Source of the DNA: Australimonas brisbanensis
GTDB taxonomy: Bacteria > Chloroflexota > Dehalococcoidia > Lucifugimonadales > Australimonadaceae
Length of the DNA: 64,000 bases
Reading direction: 5' to 3'
NCBI GenBank assembly: GCA_038147155.1
Contig: JAYQTA010000004.1
Location: 1 to 64,000, forward strand
Of the stretch, positions 44,795 through 53,007 are shown one piece after another (the stretch's first letter is position 1; each line of letters begins with the position of its first letter). The notes beneath the pieces are model-generated. The model worked only from the letters and a program-made list of their open reading frames with translations, was not told where the DNA came from and did no database searches. Position numbers and translations under genes: made by a program.

Positions 44795-46092
44795 TGCCAG
44801 CGCCCATCGCCATCGGCCTGCTGGGCCTGGGCACCGTGGGTGGCGGTCTGGCCCGCGCGCTGGTGGAGAAGGCCGAGGCCATCGAGCGCTACGTGGGCGC
44901 CCCGGTGCGATTGGCTCGCGTGCTGGTGCGCGATGCGGACAAGCACCGCGCCTTCCTGCCTGAGGGCGCCGCCCTCACCACCGACGCCAACGAGATCCTG
45001 GCCGACACGGACATCGCCATCGTCGTGGAGGTCATGGGCGGCGAGGAGCCGGCCCTCTCCCTCATCCAGAAGTCCCTGCACCGGGGAAAGCACGTGGTCA
45101 CCGCCAACAAGGAGGTGCTGGCCAAGCACCTGCCCAAGGTGCTGGCCCACGCCGCGGAGCACGGTGTCGCATTGCGCTTCGAGGCCAGCGTGGCGGGGGG
45201 CATCCCCATCATCCGCCCCCTGGTGGAGGATTTGGCGGGGAACGAGCTGTCTGCCGTTCACGCCATCATCAACGGCACCACCAACTACATGCTCACCCGC
45301 ATGGGGCGTGAGGGCCTATCCTACGCCGAGGCCCTGGCCGAGGCCCAGCGCCTCGGCTACGCCGAGGCGGACCCCTCGGCCGATGTCGACGGCGTTGACG
45401 CTGCCTACAAGTTGGCTATCCTGTCCTCGCTGGCGTTCCACACCCAGGTGCGGGACACCGACGTGTACCGGGAGGGCATCGCGCGCCTGGGGCCGGTGGA
45501 CTTCCGGTACGCCGCAGAGCTGGGGTACGCCATCAAGCTCTTGGCCACCGGCAGGCGGGTGGGGGATGCGTTGGAGGCGCGGGTGCACCCCGCCTTTGTC
45601 TCCGACGCCTCTCCCCTGGCAGACGTGGATGGCGTGCTCAACGCCGTGGAGTTGGAGGGCGACCTGGTGGACTGGGCCATGTTCCAGGGCCCGGGCGCCG
45701 GACGGGAAGCCACCGCCAGTGCGGTGCTGGGCGATCTGCTGGCCATCGCCCGGCTCATCGCCACCGGCGCCCCGGTTCCCCCGCCGCCGTCCATCGACCG
45801 AGCACTGTCCATCCTGCCCATGGCCCAGCTGACCAGCGAGTACTACCTGCGTCTGCAGGCCCAGGATCAACCCGGCGTCATGGCGCAGGTGACCAGGGTG
45901 CTGGGCGATGCGGGCGTGAGTCTGGCATCGGTGATCCAGAAGGAGTCCCACACCGGCTCCCTGGCCGAGATCGTCATCACCACCCACGGCGCCAGCGAGG
46001 CGGCGGTTCAGGAGGCGGTGGCGGCGCTGACCGGCCTGCCGGTGGTCCGTGAAGTCTCCAATCTCGTGCGTATCGAGGGCGGCCAGGGCTAG
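44794..46092 (+). CDS. hom: Homoserine dehydrogenase
   Basis: Hom reduces aspartate semialdehyde to homoserine for threonine and methionine. The 432-residue protein has the NAD motif IGLLGLGTVGGGLARAL, VVTANKEVLAKH, the catalytic region ASVAGGIPIIRPL, INGTTNYMLTRM and ADPSADVDGVDAAYK, and a C-terminal ACT domain (QDQPGVMAQVTRVLGDAGVS) for threonine feedback. It overlaps the upstream gene in TGATG and is followed by thrC. Confidence 0.96.
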   Translation: MPAPIAIGLLGLGTVGGGLARALVEKAEAIERYVGAPVRLARVLVRDADKHRAFLPEGAALTTDANEILADTDIAIVVEVMGGEEPALSLIQKSLHRGKHVVTANKEVLAKHLPKVLAHAAEHGVALRFEASVAGGIPIIRPLVEDLAGNELSAVHAIINGTTNYMLTRMGREGLSYAEALAEAQRLGYAEADPSADVDGVDAAYKLAILSSLAFHTQVRDTDVYREGIARLGPVDFRYAAELGYAIKLLATGRRVGDALEARVHPAFVSDASPLADVDGVLNAVELEGDLVDWAMFQGPGAGREATASAVLGDLLAIARLIATGAPVPPPPSIDRALSILPMAQLTSEYYLRLQAQDQPGVMAQVTRVLGDAGVSLASVIQKESHTGSLAEIVITTHGASEAAVQEAVAALTGLPVVREVSNLVRIEGGQG

Positions 46093-46114
46093 CCCGCGCA
46101 CTGCAAGGTGAAGC

Positions 46115-47176
46115 ATGGGCGAAGGCGTGCTCAAGCACTACGCCCCCTATCTGCCGATCTCTGCCGCCACTCCGGCGCTGAGCATCGGTGAGGGTGACAC
46201 CCCCCTGGTGCGCTCGCGGCGCATCGGCGATGAGCTGGGGGTCGGGGCGCTGTACTTCAAGCTGGAGGGGTGCAACCCTACCGGATCGTTCAAGGACCGG
46301 GGCATGGTGGTGGCCGTGGCCAAGGCCATGGAGGATGGCGCCACCACCCTCCTGTGCGCCTCCACCGGCAACACCTCCGCCGCCGCCGCCGCCTACGGGG
46401 CCGTGGCGGGCATGGAACCGTGGTGCTGGTGCCTGCGGGCAACATCGCCGAGGGCAAGCTCTCCCAGGCCATCGCCTACGGCGCGCGCATCCTGGCCGTC
46501 TCCGGTTCCTTCGATGCCGCCCTCTCCATCGGCGCACCTGGCCGAGCGTGAACCCATCGCCTGGTCAACTCCGTGAACCCGCACCGCATCGAGGGCAGAA
46601 GACCGCCTCCTTCGAGATCGTGGACACTCTGGGGAGGCCCCGGACCTGCTGTGCATCCCCGTGGGCAACGCGGGGAACATCACCGCCTACTGGAAGGGCT
46701 TCCGGGAGTACCACGCCATGGGCCGGGCCAAGCGCCTGCCGCGCATGATGGGCTTCCAGGCCGCGGGCGCCGCACCCCTGGTGCTGGGCCACCCCGTGGA
46801 GGAGCCGGAGACTATCGCCACCGCGATCCGCATTGGCAACCCGGCCTCCTGGCACCAGGCCATCGCCGCGCGCGACGAGTCCGGCGGGGCCATCGGCGCC
46901 GTGACCGACGAGGAGATCACCGACGCCTACCGGCGGATGGCGCGCCAGGAGGGCATCTTCTGTGAGCCCGCCTCCGCCGCATCGGTCGCTGGGCTCATCA
47001 AACTGGCGGGCGCGGGGCAGGACCTGTCTGGCGCGACGGTGGTGTGCGTCATCACCGGCAACGGGCTTAAGGATCCCGTCAGCGCCCGCAGGCTCACCGA
47101 CCGCCCGCAGGCCGAGGTGCCCGCAGACCTGGACGCCGTGTCCAAGGTGTTGGCCCGCTGGCAGAAGCAACGCTAG
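46115..47176 (+). pseudogene. thrC: Threonine synthase with multiple frameshifts
   Basis: ThrC makes threonine from phosphohomoserine with PLP. The start (GEGDTPLVRSRRIGDELG, then CNPTGSFKDRGMV with the PLP lysine) and the long 3' part (LLCIPVGNAGNITAYWKGFR to the end) are convincing. Between about 46415 and 46640 the frame changes at least four times: after GMEP, near GDEPIA-type text (HLAEREPIA / LVNSVNPHRIEG), at the following QKTASFEIVD, and before APDLLCIP. Each looks like loss of a single base. Restored, the protein would be about 355 residues, the normal size. Decay and consensus error are both possible; threonine synthase is usually essential. Confidence 0.85.
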
Positions 47177-47188
47177 GAGAATCGTTTC

Positions 47189-47758
47189 ATGCCCATGGAC
47201 GTTGACCGTATGAAAGCCGCGGTGCGCGAGCTCCTCATCGGCATGGGGGAGGACCCCGACCGTGAGGGGCTCCTGGAGACCCCCCGGCGGGTGGCCGCCA
47301 TGTACGAGGAGATCTGCGGCGGGTACGAGATGGACCCCATCGCGGTGCTCCAGACTCAGTTCGATGAAGCCCATCAAGAGATGGTCATCATGCGAGACAT
47401 GCCCTTCTACTCGCTGTGTGAGCACCACCTGCTGCCCTTCTTCGGCACCGCGCACGTGGGCTACTTGCCGCGGGGCAAGGTGGTGGGCATCTCCAAGCTG
47501 GCCCGGGTGGTCGAGGTGTTCGCCCGCCGCCCCCAGGTTCAGGAGCGGCTCACCTCCCAGATCGCCGATGCCATCATGACCGCGGTGGACCCCGAGGGGG
47601 TGGCTGTGGTGTTGCGCGCCGAGCACCTGTGCATGGCCGCGCGCGGGGTGCGCAAGCCCGGCACCTCCATCGTCACCTCCGCCACGCGGGGGCAGTTCCG
47701 TCAGGACGTGGCCTCCCGCGCTGAGTTCCTCAACCTGCTCATGGATGGCATCAGTTGA
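47189..47758 (+). CDS. folE: GTP cyclohydrolase I
   Basis: FolE starts folate synthesis by converting GTP to dihydroneopterin triphosphate. The 189-residue protein has RDMPFYSLCEHHLLPFFG (zinc Cys and His), GKVVGISKLARVVEVFARRP, and RAEHLCMAARGVRKPGT (second zinc Cys). All catalytic residues are present. Start with AGGAG upstream; an internal ATG two codons later is possible. Its TGA overlaps the next TTG start. Confidence 0.96.
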   Translation: MPMDVDRMKAAVRELLIGMGEDPDREGLLETPRRVAAMYEEICGGYEMDPIAVLQTQFDEAHQEMVIMRDMPFYSLCEHHLLPFFGTAHVGYLPRGKVVGISKLARVVEVFARRPQVQERLTSQIADAIMTAVDPEGVAVVLRAEHLCMAARGVRKPGTSIVTSATRGQFRQDVASRAEFLNLLMDGIS

Positions 47759-48723
47759 CCTGTCGCCTCCTGGAAGGCGGCCTGGCGGAGCACACCTCCC
47801 TTTGGGATTCCCTCCTGGCCCGCAAGGCCGGGGGGAGCGTCTTCCTCACCCCCCAGTGGCAGGGTGTGTGGTGGCGCCACTTCGGCGCGCCGTCCGAACT
47901 GCGCCTGCTGGCCGTAGGCCCGCAGGAGGCCCCTCTGGGCCTGGCCCCGCTGCGGGCGGATGGGGGCCATTGGCGGTTCCTGGGCTCCACCGACCTGTTC
48001 GACTACCACGACTACATCGACGCCTCCCCCGGCTTCCACCAGGCGCTCACCGAGTGCCTCGCCGCCCAACCGTGGCAGACCCTGGAGCTGGAGTCGTTGC
48101 GGGAGGACTCACCCGCCCTTGCCCATCTGCCGGGGCTGTTCGAGGCGCAGGGCTGGCGCGTGGACATCCAGGACGAGGACGTGGTCCCCGGAGTGGCGCT
48201 CCCGGCATCCTGGGACGAGTTCCTCGCCGGGCTGCGCAAGAAGGACCGCCACGAGCTGCGCCGCAAGCTGCGTCGCCTGGAGGCGGCGGGCGAGCACCGC
48301 ATCAGCGTTTCCACCGCCGAGACCTTGGCGGGCGACCTGGAGCGGTTCACGAGCCTCATGGCCGAGAGCCGTGAGGAGAAGCGTGACTTCCTGGTGCCGG
48401 AGCGCCAGGCGTTCCTGGCCGATGCCCTGGGGGCCATGCAGGCGGCGGGCTACCTGCGCCTGCTGACGCTGGAGGTGGACGGGGACGCGGCCGCCGCCGT
48501 CATCTGCTTCGACTACGGCGGCACCCGCTACCTGTACAACTCCGGCTATCGCCTGGCGCTGGGCCAGTTGTCCGTGGGGCTCATGCTCAAGGCATTGGCC
48601 ATCAAGGACGCCATCGAGCAGGGCCTGGGCTACTTCGACTTCCTGCGGGGCGATGAACCCTACAAGTACCACCTGGGCGCGCAGGACGTGCGCCTGCGCC
48701 GTATGCTGGTGACCCGCGCCTGA
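47755..48723 (+). CDS. BioF2/FemX-like (GNAT6) acyltransferase domain protein
   Basis: The 322-residue protein has the two-lobed GNAT layout of the BioF2/FemX group, with WDEFLAGLRKKDRHELRRKL and the C-terminal YLYNSGYRLALGQLSVGLML and FDFLRGDEPYKYHLG. This family transfers acyl or aminoacyl groups onto polysaccharide precursors or cell-wall peptides. The TTG start shares TTGA with the folE stop and is followed by an MshA-like glycosyltransferase, so a role in modifying a glycan or small sugar is an inference from context. Confidence 0.78.
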   Translation: MTCRLLEGGLAEHTSLWDSLLARKAGGSVFLTPQWQGVWWRHFGAPSELRLLAVGPQEAPLGLAPLRADGGHWRFLGSTDLFDYHDYIDASPGFHQALTECLAAQPWQTLELESLREDSPALAHLPGLFEAQGWRVDIQDEDVVPGVALPASWDEFLAGLRKKDRHELRRKLRRLEAAGEHRISVSTAETLAGDLERFTSLMAESREEKRDFLVPERQAFLADALGAMQAAGYLRLLTLEVDGDAAAAVICFDYGGTRYLYNSGYRLALGQLSVGLMLKALAIKDAIEQGLGYFDFLRGDEPYKYHLGAQDVRLRRMLVTRA

Positions 48724-48739
48724 GGGCGCCGGTGCCGTT

Positions 48740-49996
48740 ATGAACCAGAACCCTCCGCAACAAACCGCGCCTCCCCGCCGCATCGCCTTCATCTCGGTGC
48801 ACACCTGCCCGCTGGAGACGCCGGGTAAGGGCAGCGCGGGCGGCATGAACGTCTACCTGCGCCAGGTGGGCGCGGAACTGGCAGCACGGGGCGTGGAGGT
48901 GGACATCTTCACCCGTGCTCACTACGCGGGCGGCGAGCTGATCCAGGAACTGGTGCCGGGGGTGCGCGTGGTGCACCTGTCCGCGGGCTCCCCCGAACTG
49001 GTCAAGCACGAGGCACTCCCCTTCCTGGACGAGTTCGCCGGGGAGCTGGCCGCCTTCGCCGCTGAGGAAGGCATCAGCTACGACCTGGTGCACGCCCACT
49101 ACTGGCTCTCCATGCCGGTGGGGCAGGCCATCGCCGCCGAGTGGGGCGTGCCCCACGCCATCACCTACCACACCGTGGCCGCCGTGAAGGAGGCCGCCGG
49201 GGGCGACCCCGAGCCCGCCGACCGCTCCCGAGTGGAGACCCTTGCGGCCCGGCAGGCCGACGGAGTGCTGGTTTTCACCGGCTCTGAGGCCGCCGACCTC
49301 TCCTCCCTCTACGCCCTCCCGCCGGAGCGCTTTCACATCGTTCCTGGCGGGGTGGACTCCCGCCGCTTCGCGCCGGCCGACCGGGAGGGCGCGCGCCGCT
49401 ATCTCGGCCTGCCGGTGGAGGGGCGCGTAGTGCTGTTCGTGGGGCGTCCCGAATCCTTCAAGGGCCCCGACGTGCTGGTGCGCGCCCTGGCCCATCTGCC
49501 CGCCAACGTGCGATTGCTGCTGGTGGGCGGGTCTGACGCGGAGCAGTCCGGCGAGTGGCTTGCGCGCATCGGGGCCGCGGCCGGCGTGGCCGAGCGGGTG
49601 GAGTGGCGCCCCGCCGTCTCTCAGGAGCAGTTGCCCGCCTACTACGCTGCCGCCGATCTGCTGGCCATGCCCTCGCGCCACGAGACCTTCGGCCTCGCAG
49701 CCCTGGAGGCGATGGCGTGCGCCCGGCCCGTGGTCGCAGCGGGGGTGGGCGGTCTGCGCTCGTTGATCACCGACGGCCTCACCGGACGATTGGTGGACGG
49801 CCACCAGCCAGAGCCCTTCGCCGAGGCCATCGGTGACCTGCTTACCGACGAACCTCTGGCCGCGCGCATGGGGGCGCAGGGGCGTCTGCGGGCGCGCCGC
49901 TACTCCTGGCGCGCCGCAGCCAGCCGCCTGCTCGCGGGCTACGAGGCCATCACCGAGCACCACGCCGCGCGCTCATCCCGCAACCCGCATCGCTAG
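48740..49996 (+). CDS. Glycosyltransferase family 4, MshA-like
   Basis: The 418-residue GT4 enzyme begins AFISVHTCPLETPGKGSAGG, then MNVYLRQVGAELAARGVEVD, very close to MshA (D-inositol 3-phosphate N-acetylglucosaminyltransferase) and sucrose-phosphate-synthase-type enzymes. Further matches are DLVHAHYWLSMPVGQAIA, DPEPADRSR, PGGVDSRRFAP and the nucleotide-sugar motif SRHETFGLAALEAMACARPV. MshA starts mycothiol synthesis. A PIG-L deacetylase and a double-GNAT protein 1-2 kb away complete an MshA/B/D-like set. A role in another glycan is the alternative. Confidence 0.85.
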   Translation: MNQNPPQQTAPPRRIAFISVHTCPLETPGKGSAGGMNVYLRQVGAELAARGVEVDIFTRAHYAGGELIQELVPGVRVVHLSAGSPELVKHEALPFLDEFAGELAAFAAEEGISYDLVHAHYWLSMPVGQAIAAEWGVPHAITYHTVAAVKEAAGGDPEPADRSRVETLAARQADGVLVFTGSEAADLSSLYALPPERFHIVPGGVDSRRFAPADREGARRYLGLPVEGRVVLFVGRPESFKGPDVLVRALAHLPANVRLLLVGGSDAEQSGEWLARIGAAAGVAERVEWRPAVSQEQLPAYYAAADLLAMPSRHETFGLAALEAMACARPVVAAGVGGLRSLITDGLTGRLVDGHQPEPFAEAIGDLLTDEPLAARMGAQGRLRARRYSWRAAASRLLAGYEAITEHHAARSSRNPHR

Positions 49997-50006
49997 GAGG
50001 CTCACC

Positions 50007-50427
50007 GTGCCCGCCTACCTGCCCTGGGCCCTGGCCGCCATGCTCACCTACGGCACCGTGGCCGTGCTCATCAAGCTCGCCTTCCGGGGCATCCCGCCCG
50101 CCACCGTGCTGTGGGTGGCCAACGTCTTCGTGGTGGCGGGGGGAGTGGTCTGGTCGTTGGTGCGCGGGCAGGGGCTCGCCATCGGCATCGGGTGGAACGC
50201 CGCCACGTGATGGCTGGCCCTGGGGGGGGGTGGTGCTGGCCGCCAGCATCCTCTCCTACTACCGGGCCCTGAGCCTGGGGCACGCCTCCGTGGTGGTGCC
50301 CATCTTCGCCCTCTCCTTCACCGTCGCCACCGTGCTGGGTTTCATCGTCCTGGGCGAGCCGGTCAAGGCCACCCGCATCGCGGGCGTGCTCATGGCCGCG
50401 GGCGCCATCGTCCTGCTCACCCGTTAG
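50007..50427 (+). pseudogene. Small EamA/DMT transporter, broken by a stop and a frameshift
   Basis: The 5' part codes for PAYLPWALAAMLTYGTVAVL and AFRGIPPATVLWVANVFVV, the first helices of an EamA-type half transporter. It meets a TGA at 50208-50210. The second half, VVLAASILSYYRALSLGHAS to AGAIVLLTR, continues in the +1 frame beyond a run of nine G (50222-50230). One extra G plus one changed codon would restore a protein of about 140 residues, a normal size for small DMT proteins. The stop overlaps the convergent gene in TTAG. Homopolymer error is a real alternative to decay. Confidence 0.75.
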
Positions 50428-51323
50428 GGAGCGCGTTGGTACCAGAGCGAGCGCCACGCCAGCAGGAAGCCCAACCGCTCGTACAGGCGCACCGCCGGGG
50501 TGTTCTCGCTGTCCACGGTGATGTCCACCGGCACCGCGCCCACCGCCACCAGGTGATCCACCGCCGCCGCCGTCACCGCTCGGCCCAGCCCCTGGCCCTG
50601 TGCCTGGGGGGCGGTGCCCACCATCCCCACGAAGCCGGGGCCGCCGGGCACCTCCACGTGCGCCCAGCAATAGGCCAGCACCTGCCCGTCCTGCTCCAGC
50701 AGCAGCACCGGGTCCGGTGGATCCTCGGGCGCCTCGAACACCCGGTAGGCGATCTCCTCCTCGGTGTTGGGGGCGTAGCCCCATGAGCCGGTGAACGCCG
50801 CGTTCTGGAGCGCCGTCAGCGTGGGGATATCCCCACGCCCTGCCAGCCGCACCGACCGGCCCTGCCCCAGCTCAACGCCCGTGGCCTCGTTCCCCTCACG
50901 CCGCAGGTGCCAGTGGGTACGCACCACCGCGAAGCCCTCCTGCTCCAGCAGCGCGCGGCGTGGGGTGGCCCCCTCGGGCACGTCCAGCTGGAGCATCCGC
51001 AGGCCCAGGGAGCGGGCGAGTCCAGCGGCGTGGCTCACCAGCGCCTCCTCCGCCTCCGGGTGGGGCCGTGGCACGTCCACCAGCAGCACTCCACGTCCCA
51101 GCGCCTGCTCCACCACCAAGTACCCCGCCCCCACGAGCCGGTCGTTCTCCAAAACCAGGAAGCCTTCCTGCTCCGGGTGCAGGTTGGGCTGGCGCAACCA
51201 GCGGCGCGTGCGCTCCACCTGCGCCTCGTCCGCGCCCGCACCGTGAGCCAGCCCAGCACGCAGCCCCGCCAGCAGCGGGGCTGCGGCCCAGGTGAACGGA
51301 CGGATGGTGAGGGAAGCGGACAT
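50424..51323 (-). CDS. Double-GNAT acetyltransferase, MshD-like
   Basis: The 299-residue protein has two GNAT domains. The first (about 1-135) is degenerate; the second (about 150-299) has the acetyl-CoA loop APQAQGQGLGRAVTAAAVDH and VDSENTPAVRLYERLGF. The double domain, the length and the C-terminal signature match mycothiol synthase MshD, which acetylates the cysteinyl intermediate. It lies convergent to the MshA-like region and divergent from the PIG-L gene. Other double-GNAT acetyltransferases are an alternative. Confidence 0.8.
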   Translation of the reverse strand: MSASLTIRPFTWAAAPLLAGLRAGLAHGAGADEAQVERTRRWLRQPNLHPEQEGFLVLENDRLVGAGYLVVEQALGRGVLLVDVPRPHPEAEEALVSHAAGLARSLGLRMLQLDVPEGATPRRALLEQEGFAVVRTHWHLRREGNEATGVELGQGRSVRLAGRGDIPTLTALQNAAFTGSWGYAPNTEEEIAYRVFEAPEDPPDPVLLLEQDGQVLAYCWAHVEVPGGPGFVGMVGTAPQAQGQGLGRAVTAAAVDHLVAVGAVPVDITVDSENTPAVRLYERLGFLLAWRSLWYQRAP

Positions 51324-51412
51324 GAGGCACCTCGCGAGGGGCTGGCCGTGACGGCGCGGCGGCGCGGCGGCTATTATCCTACCGTCGCCCGCAAGGGTTC
51401 CTGGAGGTTGCC

Positions 51413-52132
51413 TTGGAAACGCTGGAAACGCCCGGCAAGGCGATGCTCGTCATCCCTCACCCTGACGATGCCGAGTCCGGTTGTGCCGGATCAGTGGCCC
51501 GCTGGGTGGCGGAGGGATGCCACGTCCTGTACGTCGTCTGCACCAACGGCGACAAGGGCTCCTCCGACCCGGACATGACCTCTTCCCGCCTGGCCCAGAT
51601 CCGTGAGGTGGAGCAGCGACGCGCCGCCGAGATCCTGGGCGTGGAGGATGTGGTGTTCCTGGGCTATGGCGACGGCGAGCTGGAGGACACCCGCCAATTC
51701 CGGGGCCAGCTGGTGCACGAGATCCGCCGCTGGAAGCCCGACGTGGTCATGGCCATCGACCCCATGCGCACCACCACCCACACCCACCGCGACCACCGCA
51801 TCTCCGGCCAGGCCGCCCTGGACGCCTGTTTCCCCTTCTCCCGAGACATCCTCCACCATCCCGAGCATCGCGCCGAGGGCCTCGAACCGCACAAGACCGG
51901 GGCCATCCTGCTGTGGGGCTCCGAGGCTCCCGATGTGGTGGTGGACATCTCCTCCACCGTGGAGAACAAGCTGCGCGCCCTGGCGGCGCACGAATCGCAG
52001 ATGTCCACGGACATCGAGCGCGTGCGCGATTTCGTCATGCGCCGCGCCACCGACGCCGCCGAGCGGGCCGCCGCCCATGGTCACCGCTACGCCGCTGCCG
52101 AGCTGTTCCGCCGCATCGCCTTCCGGCGCTAG
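51413..52132 (+). CDS. PIG-L family deacetylase, MshB/BshB-like
   Basis: The 239-residue zinc hydrolase has the motif AMLVIPHPDDAESGCAG (His, Asp, Asp), the downstream TTTHTHRDHRISGQAALD metal histidines, and a VRDFVMRRATD helix near the end. Members remove acetyl groups from N-acetylglucosaminyl compounds, including the MshA and BshA products. The TTG start at 51413 has GGAGG 5 bases upstream; a TATTAT box lies at 51372-51377. The nearby MshA- and MshD-like genes suggest thiol cofactor synthesis. Confidence 0.87.
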   Translation: METLETPGKAMLVIPHPDDAESGCAGSVARWVAEGCHVLYVVCTNGDKGSSDPDMTSSRLAQIREVEQRRAAEILGVEDVVFLGYGDGELEDTRQFRGQLVHEIRRWKPDVVMAIDPMRTTTHTHRDHRISGQAALDACFPFSRDILHHPEHRAEGLEPHKTGAILLWGSEAPDVVVDISSTVENKLRALAAHESQMSTDIERVRDFVMRRATDAAERAAAHGHRYAAAELFRRIAFRR

Positions 52133-52174
52133 CGCCTTCGGGGCGTTTCGCCTCAATGGTGCAGGCCTGCCCTT

Positions 52175-52203
52175 TTGACCCCCTGGGAGGCCCGCCGTAT
52201 CCT
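52175..52203 (+). promoter_or_regulatory. sigma70 promoter with near-leaderless spacing
   Basis: TTGACC (52175-52180), 17-base spacer, TATCCT (52198-52203), then only nine bases to the ATG at 52213. Confidence 0.7.
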
Positions 52204-52212
52204 TGGTGCGCT

Positions 52213-53007
52213 ATGGCACAGCACCAGGACACAGAGCGCGGTGGCGGGGCCCAGATGCCCTGGTTGCCGGGTGAGCGCTTCGAGCTGGCGCTGGACGCCG
52301 AGCGCGGTGCGCTGCATGAGCCGCGTGGGGGCCAGCATGTCCTCACCCTCACCAATCATCGCGCCATCAAGCTCTCCGCCTCCGCCTCCCAGCGCACCAC
52401 CGCCGTCGTGCCACTGGCGCGCCTGAGCGCGGTGGAGGTGCAGGACGTGAGTCGCCCCTCCGCCAAGCTCTCACAGGGCCTGGTCCTGGCGGGCGTGGGG
52501 GTGTTCCTGGCGTGGCTCTCATGGATGATCACCGGCGTGCTGCTGGTGCCGCTCCTGCTGGGCGGCCTGCCCCTGCTCGCGGCGGTCTACCTGCTCTCCG
52601 CCTACGCCTTTCCCGACGCGGAGGGTGAGCTGGTGCTGCACGCGGAGGGGTACACGCTGCACCAGCCGCTGCGCACCGCGGACGCCCGGCGCGATGCCTA
52701 CCTGGTGGCCCACCGCATCTACGAGCTCATGGCCGCTGTCTCGATCGCCGCGCCCGCACCCACCGACGCGCAGGCAGCCCCGGCACCGGAGCCCGCCGCC
52801 ATCACCGCTCCCGTGACGGCCCCGCAGCCAGCGCCAGGCCCCGGCTCCGTGGCGGTGTACGCGCGGCCCATGCCCGCAGCCGCCCAGCCCGCCTCCTATG
52901 CCCCGCCGCGACCCGCACGGAGCGAACCGGCCGCACCCGTACCGCCCGCGCCCACGCCGCCGCCCGCTAGCGATCCAGGCCCGAGCGCTTCCACGCCCGC
53001 AGGGTGA
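52213..53007 (+). CDS. Membrane protein with a Pro/Ala-rich tail
   Basis: The 264-residue protein has a soluble PH-like N-terminal part (HVLTLTNHRAIKLSASASQR, then VVPLARLSAVEVQDVS), two membrane helices (about 95-135), another beta-rich part (EGELVLHAEGYTLHQPL) and a long Ala-Pro-rich tail from residue 175. Function unknown. The 3' end overlaps the convergent tilS gene by 41 bases, which is unusually long for this window. The last 40 residues are pure low complexity. Confidence 0.7.
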   Translation: MAQHQDTERGGGAQMPWLPGERFELALDAERGALHEPRGGQHVLTLTNHRAIKLSASASQRTTAVVPLARLSAVEVQDVSRPSAKLSQGLVLAGVGVFLAWLSWMITGVLLVPLLLGGLPLLAAVYLLSAYAFPDAEGELVLHAEGYTLHQPLRTADARRDAYLVAHRIYELMAAVSIAAPAPTDAQAAPAPEPAAITAPVTAPQPAPGPGSVAVYARPMPAAAQPASYAPPRPARSEPAAPVPPAPTPPPASDPGPSASTPAG

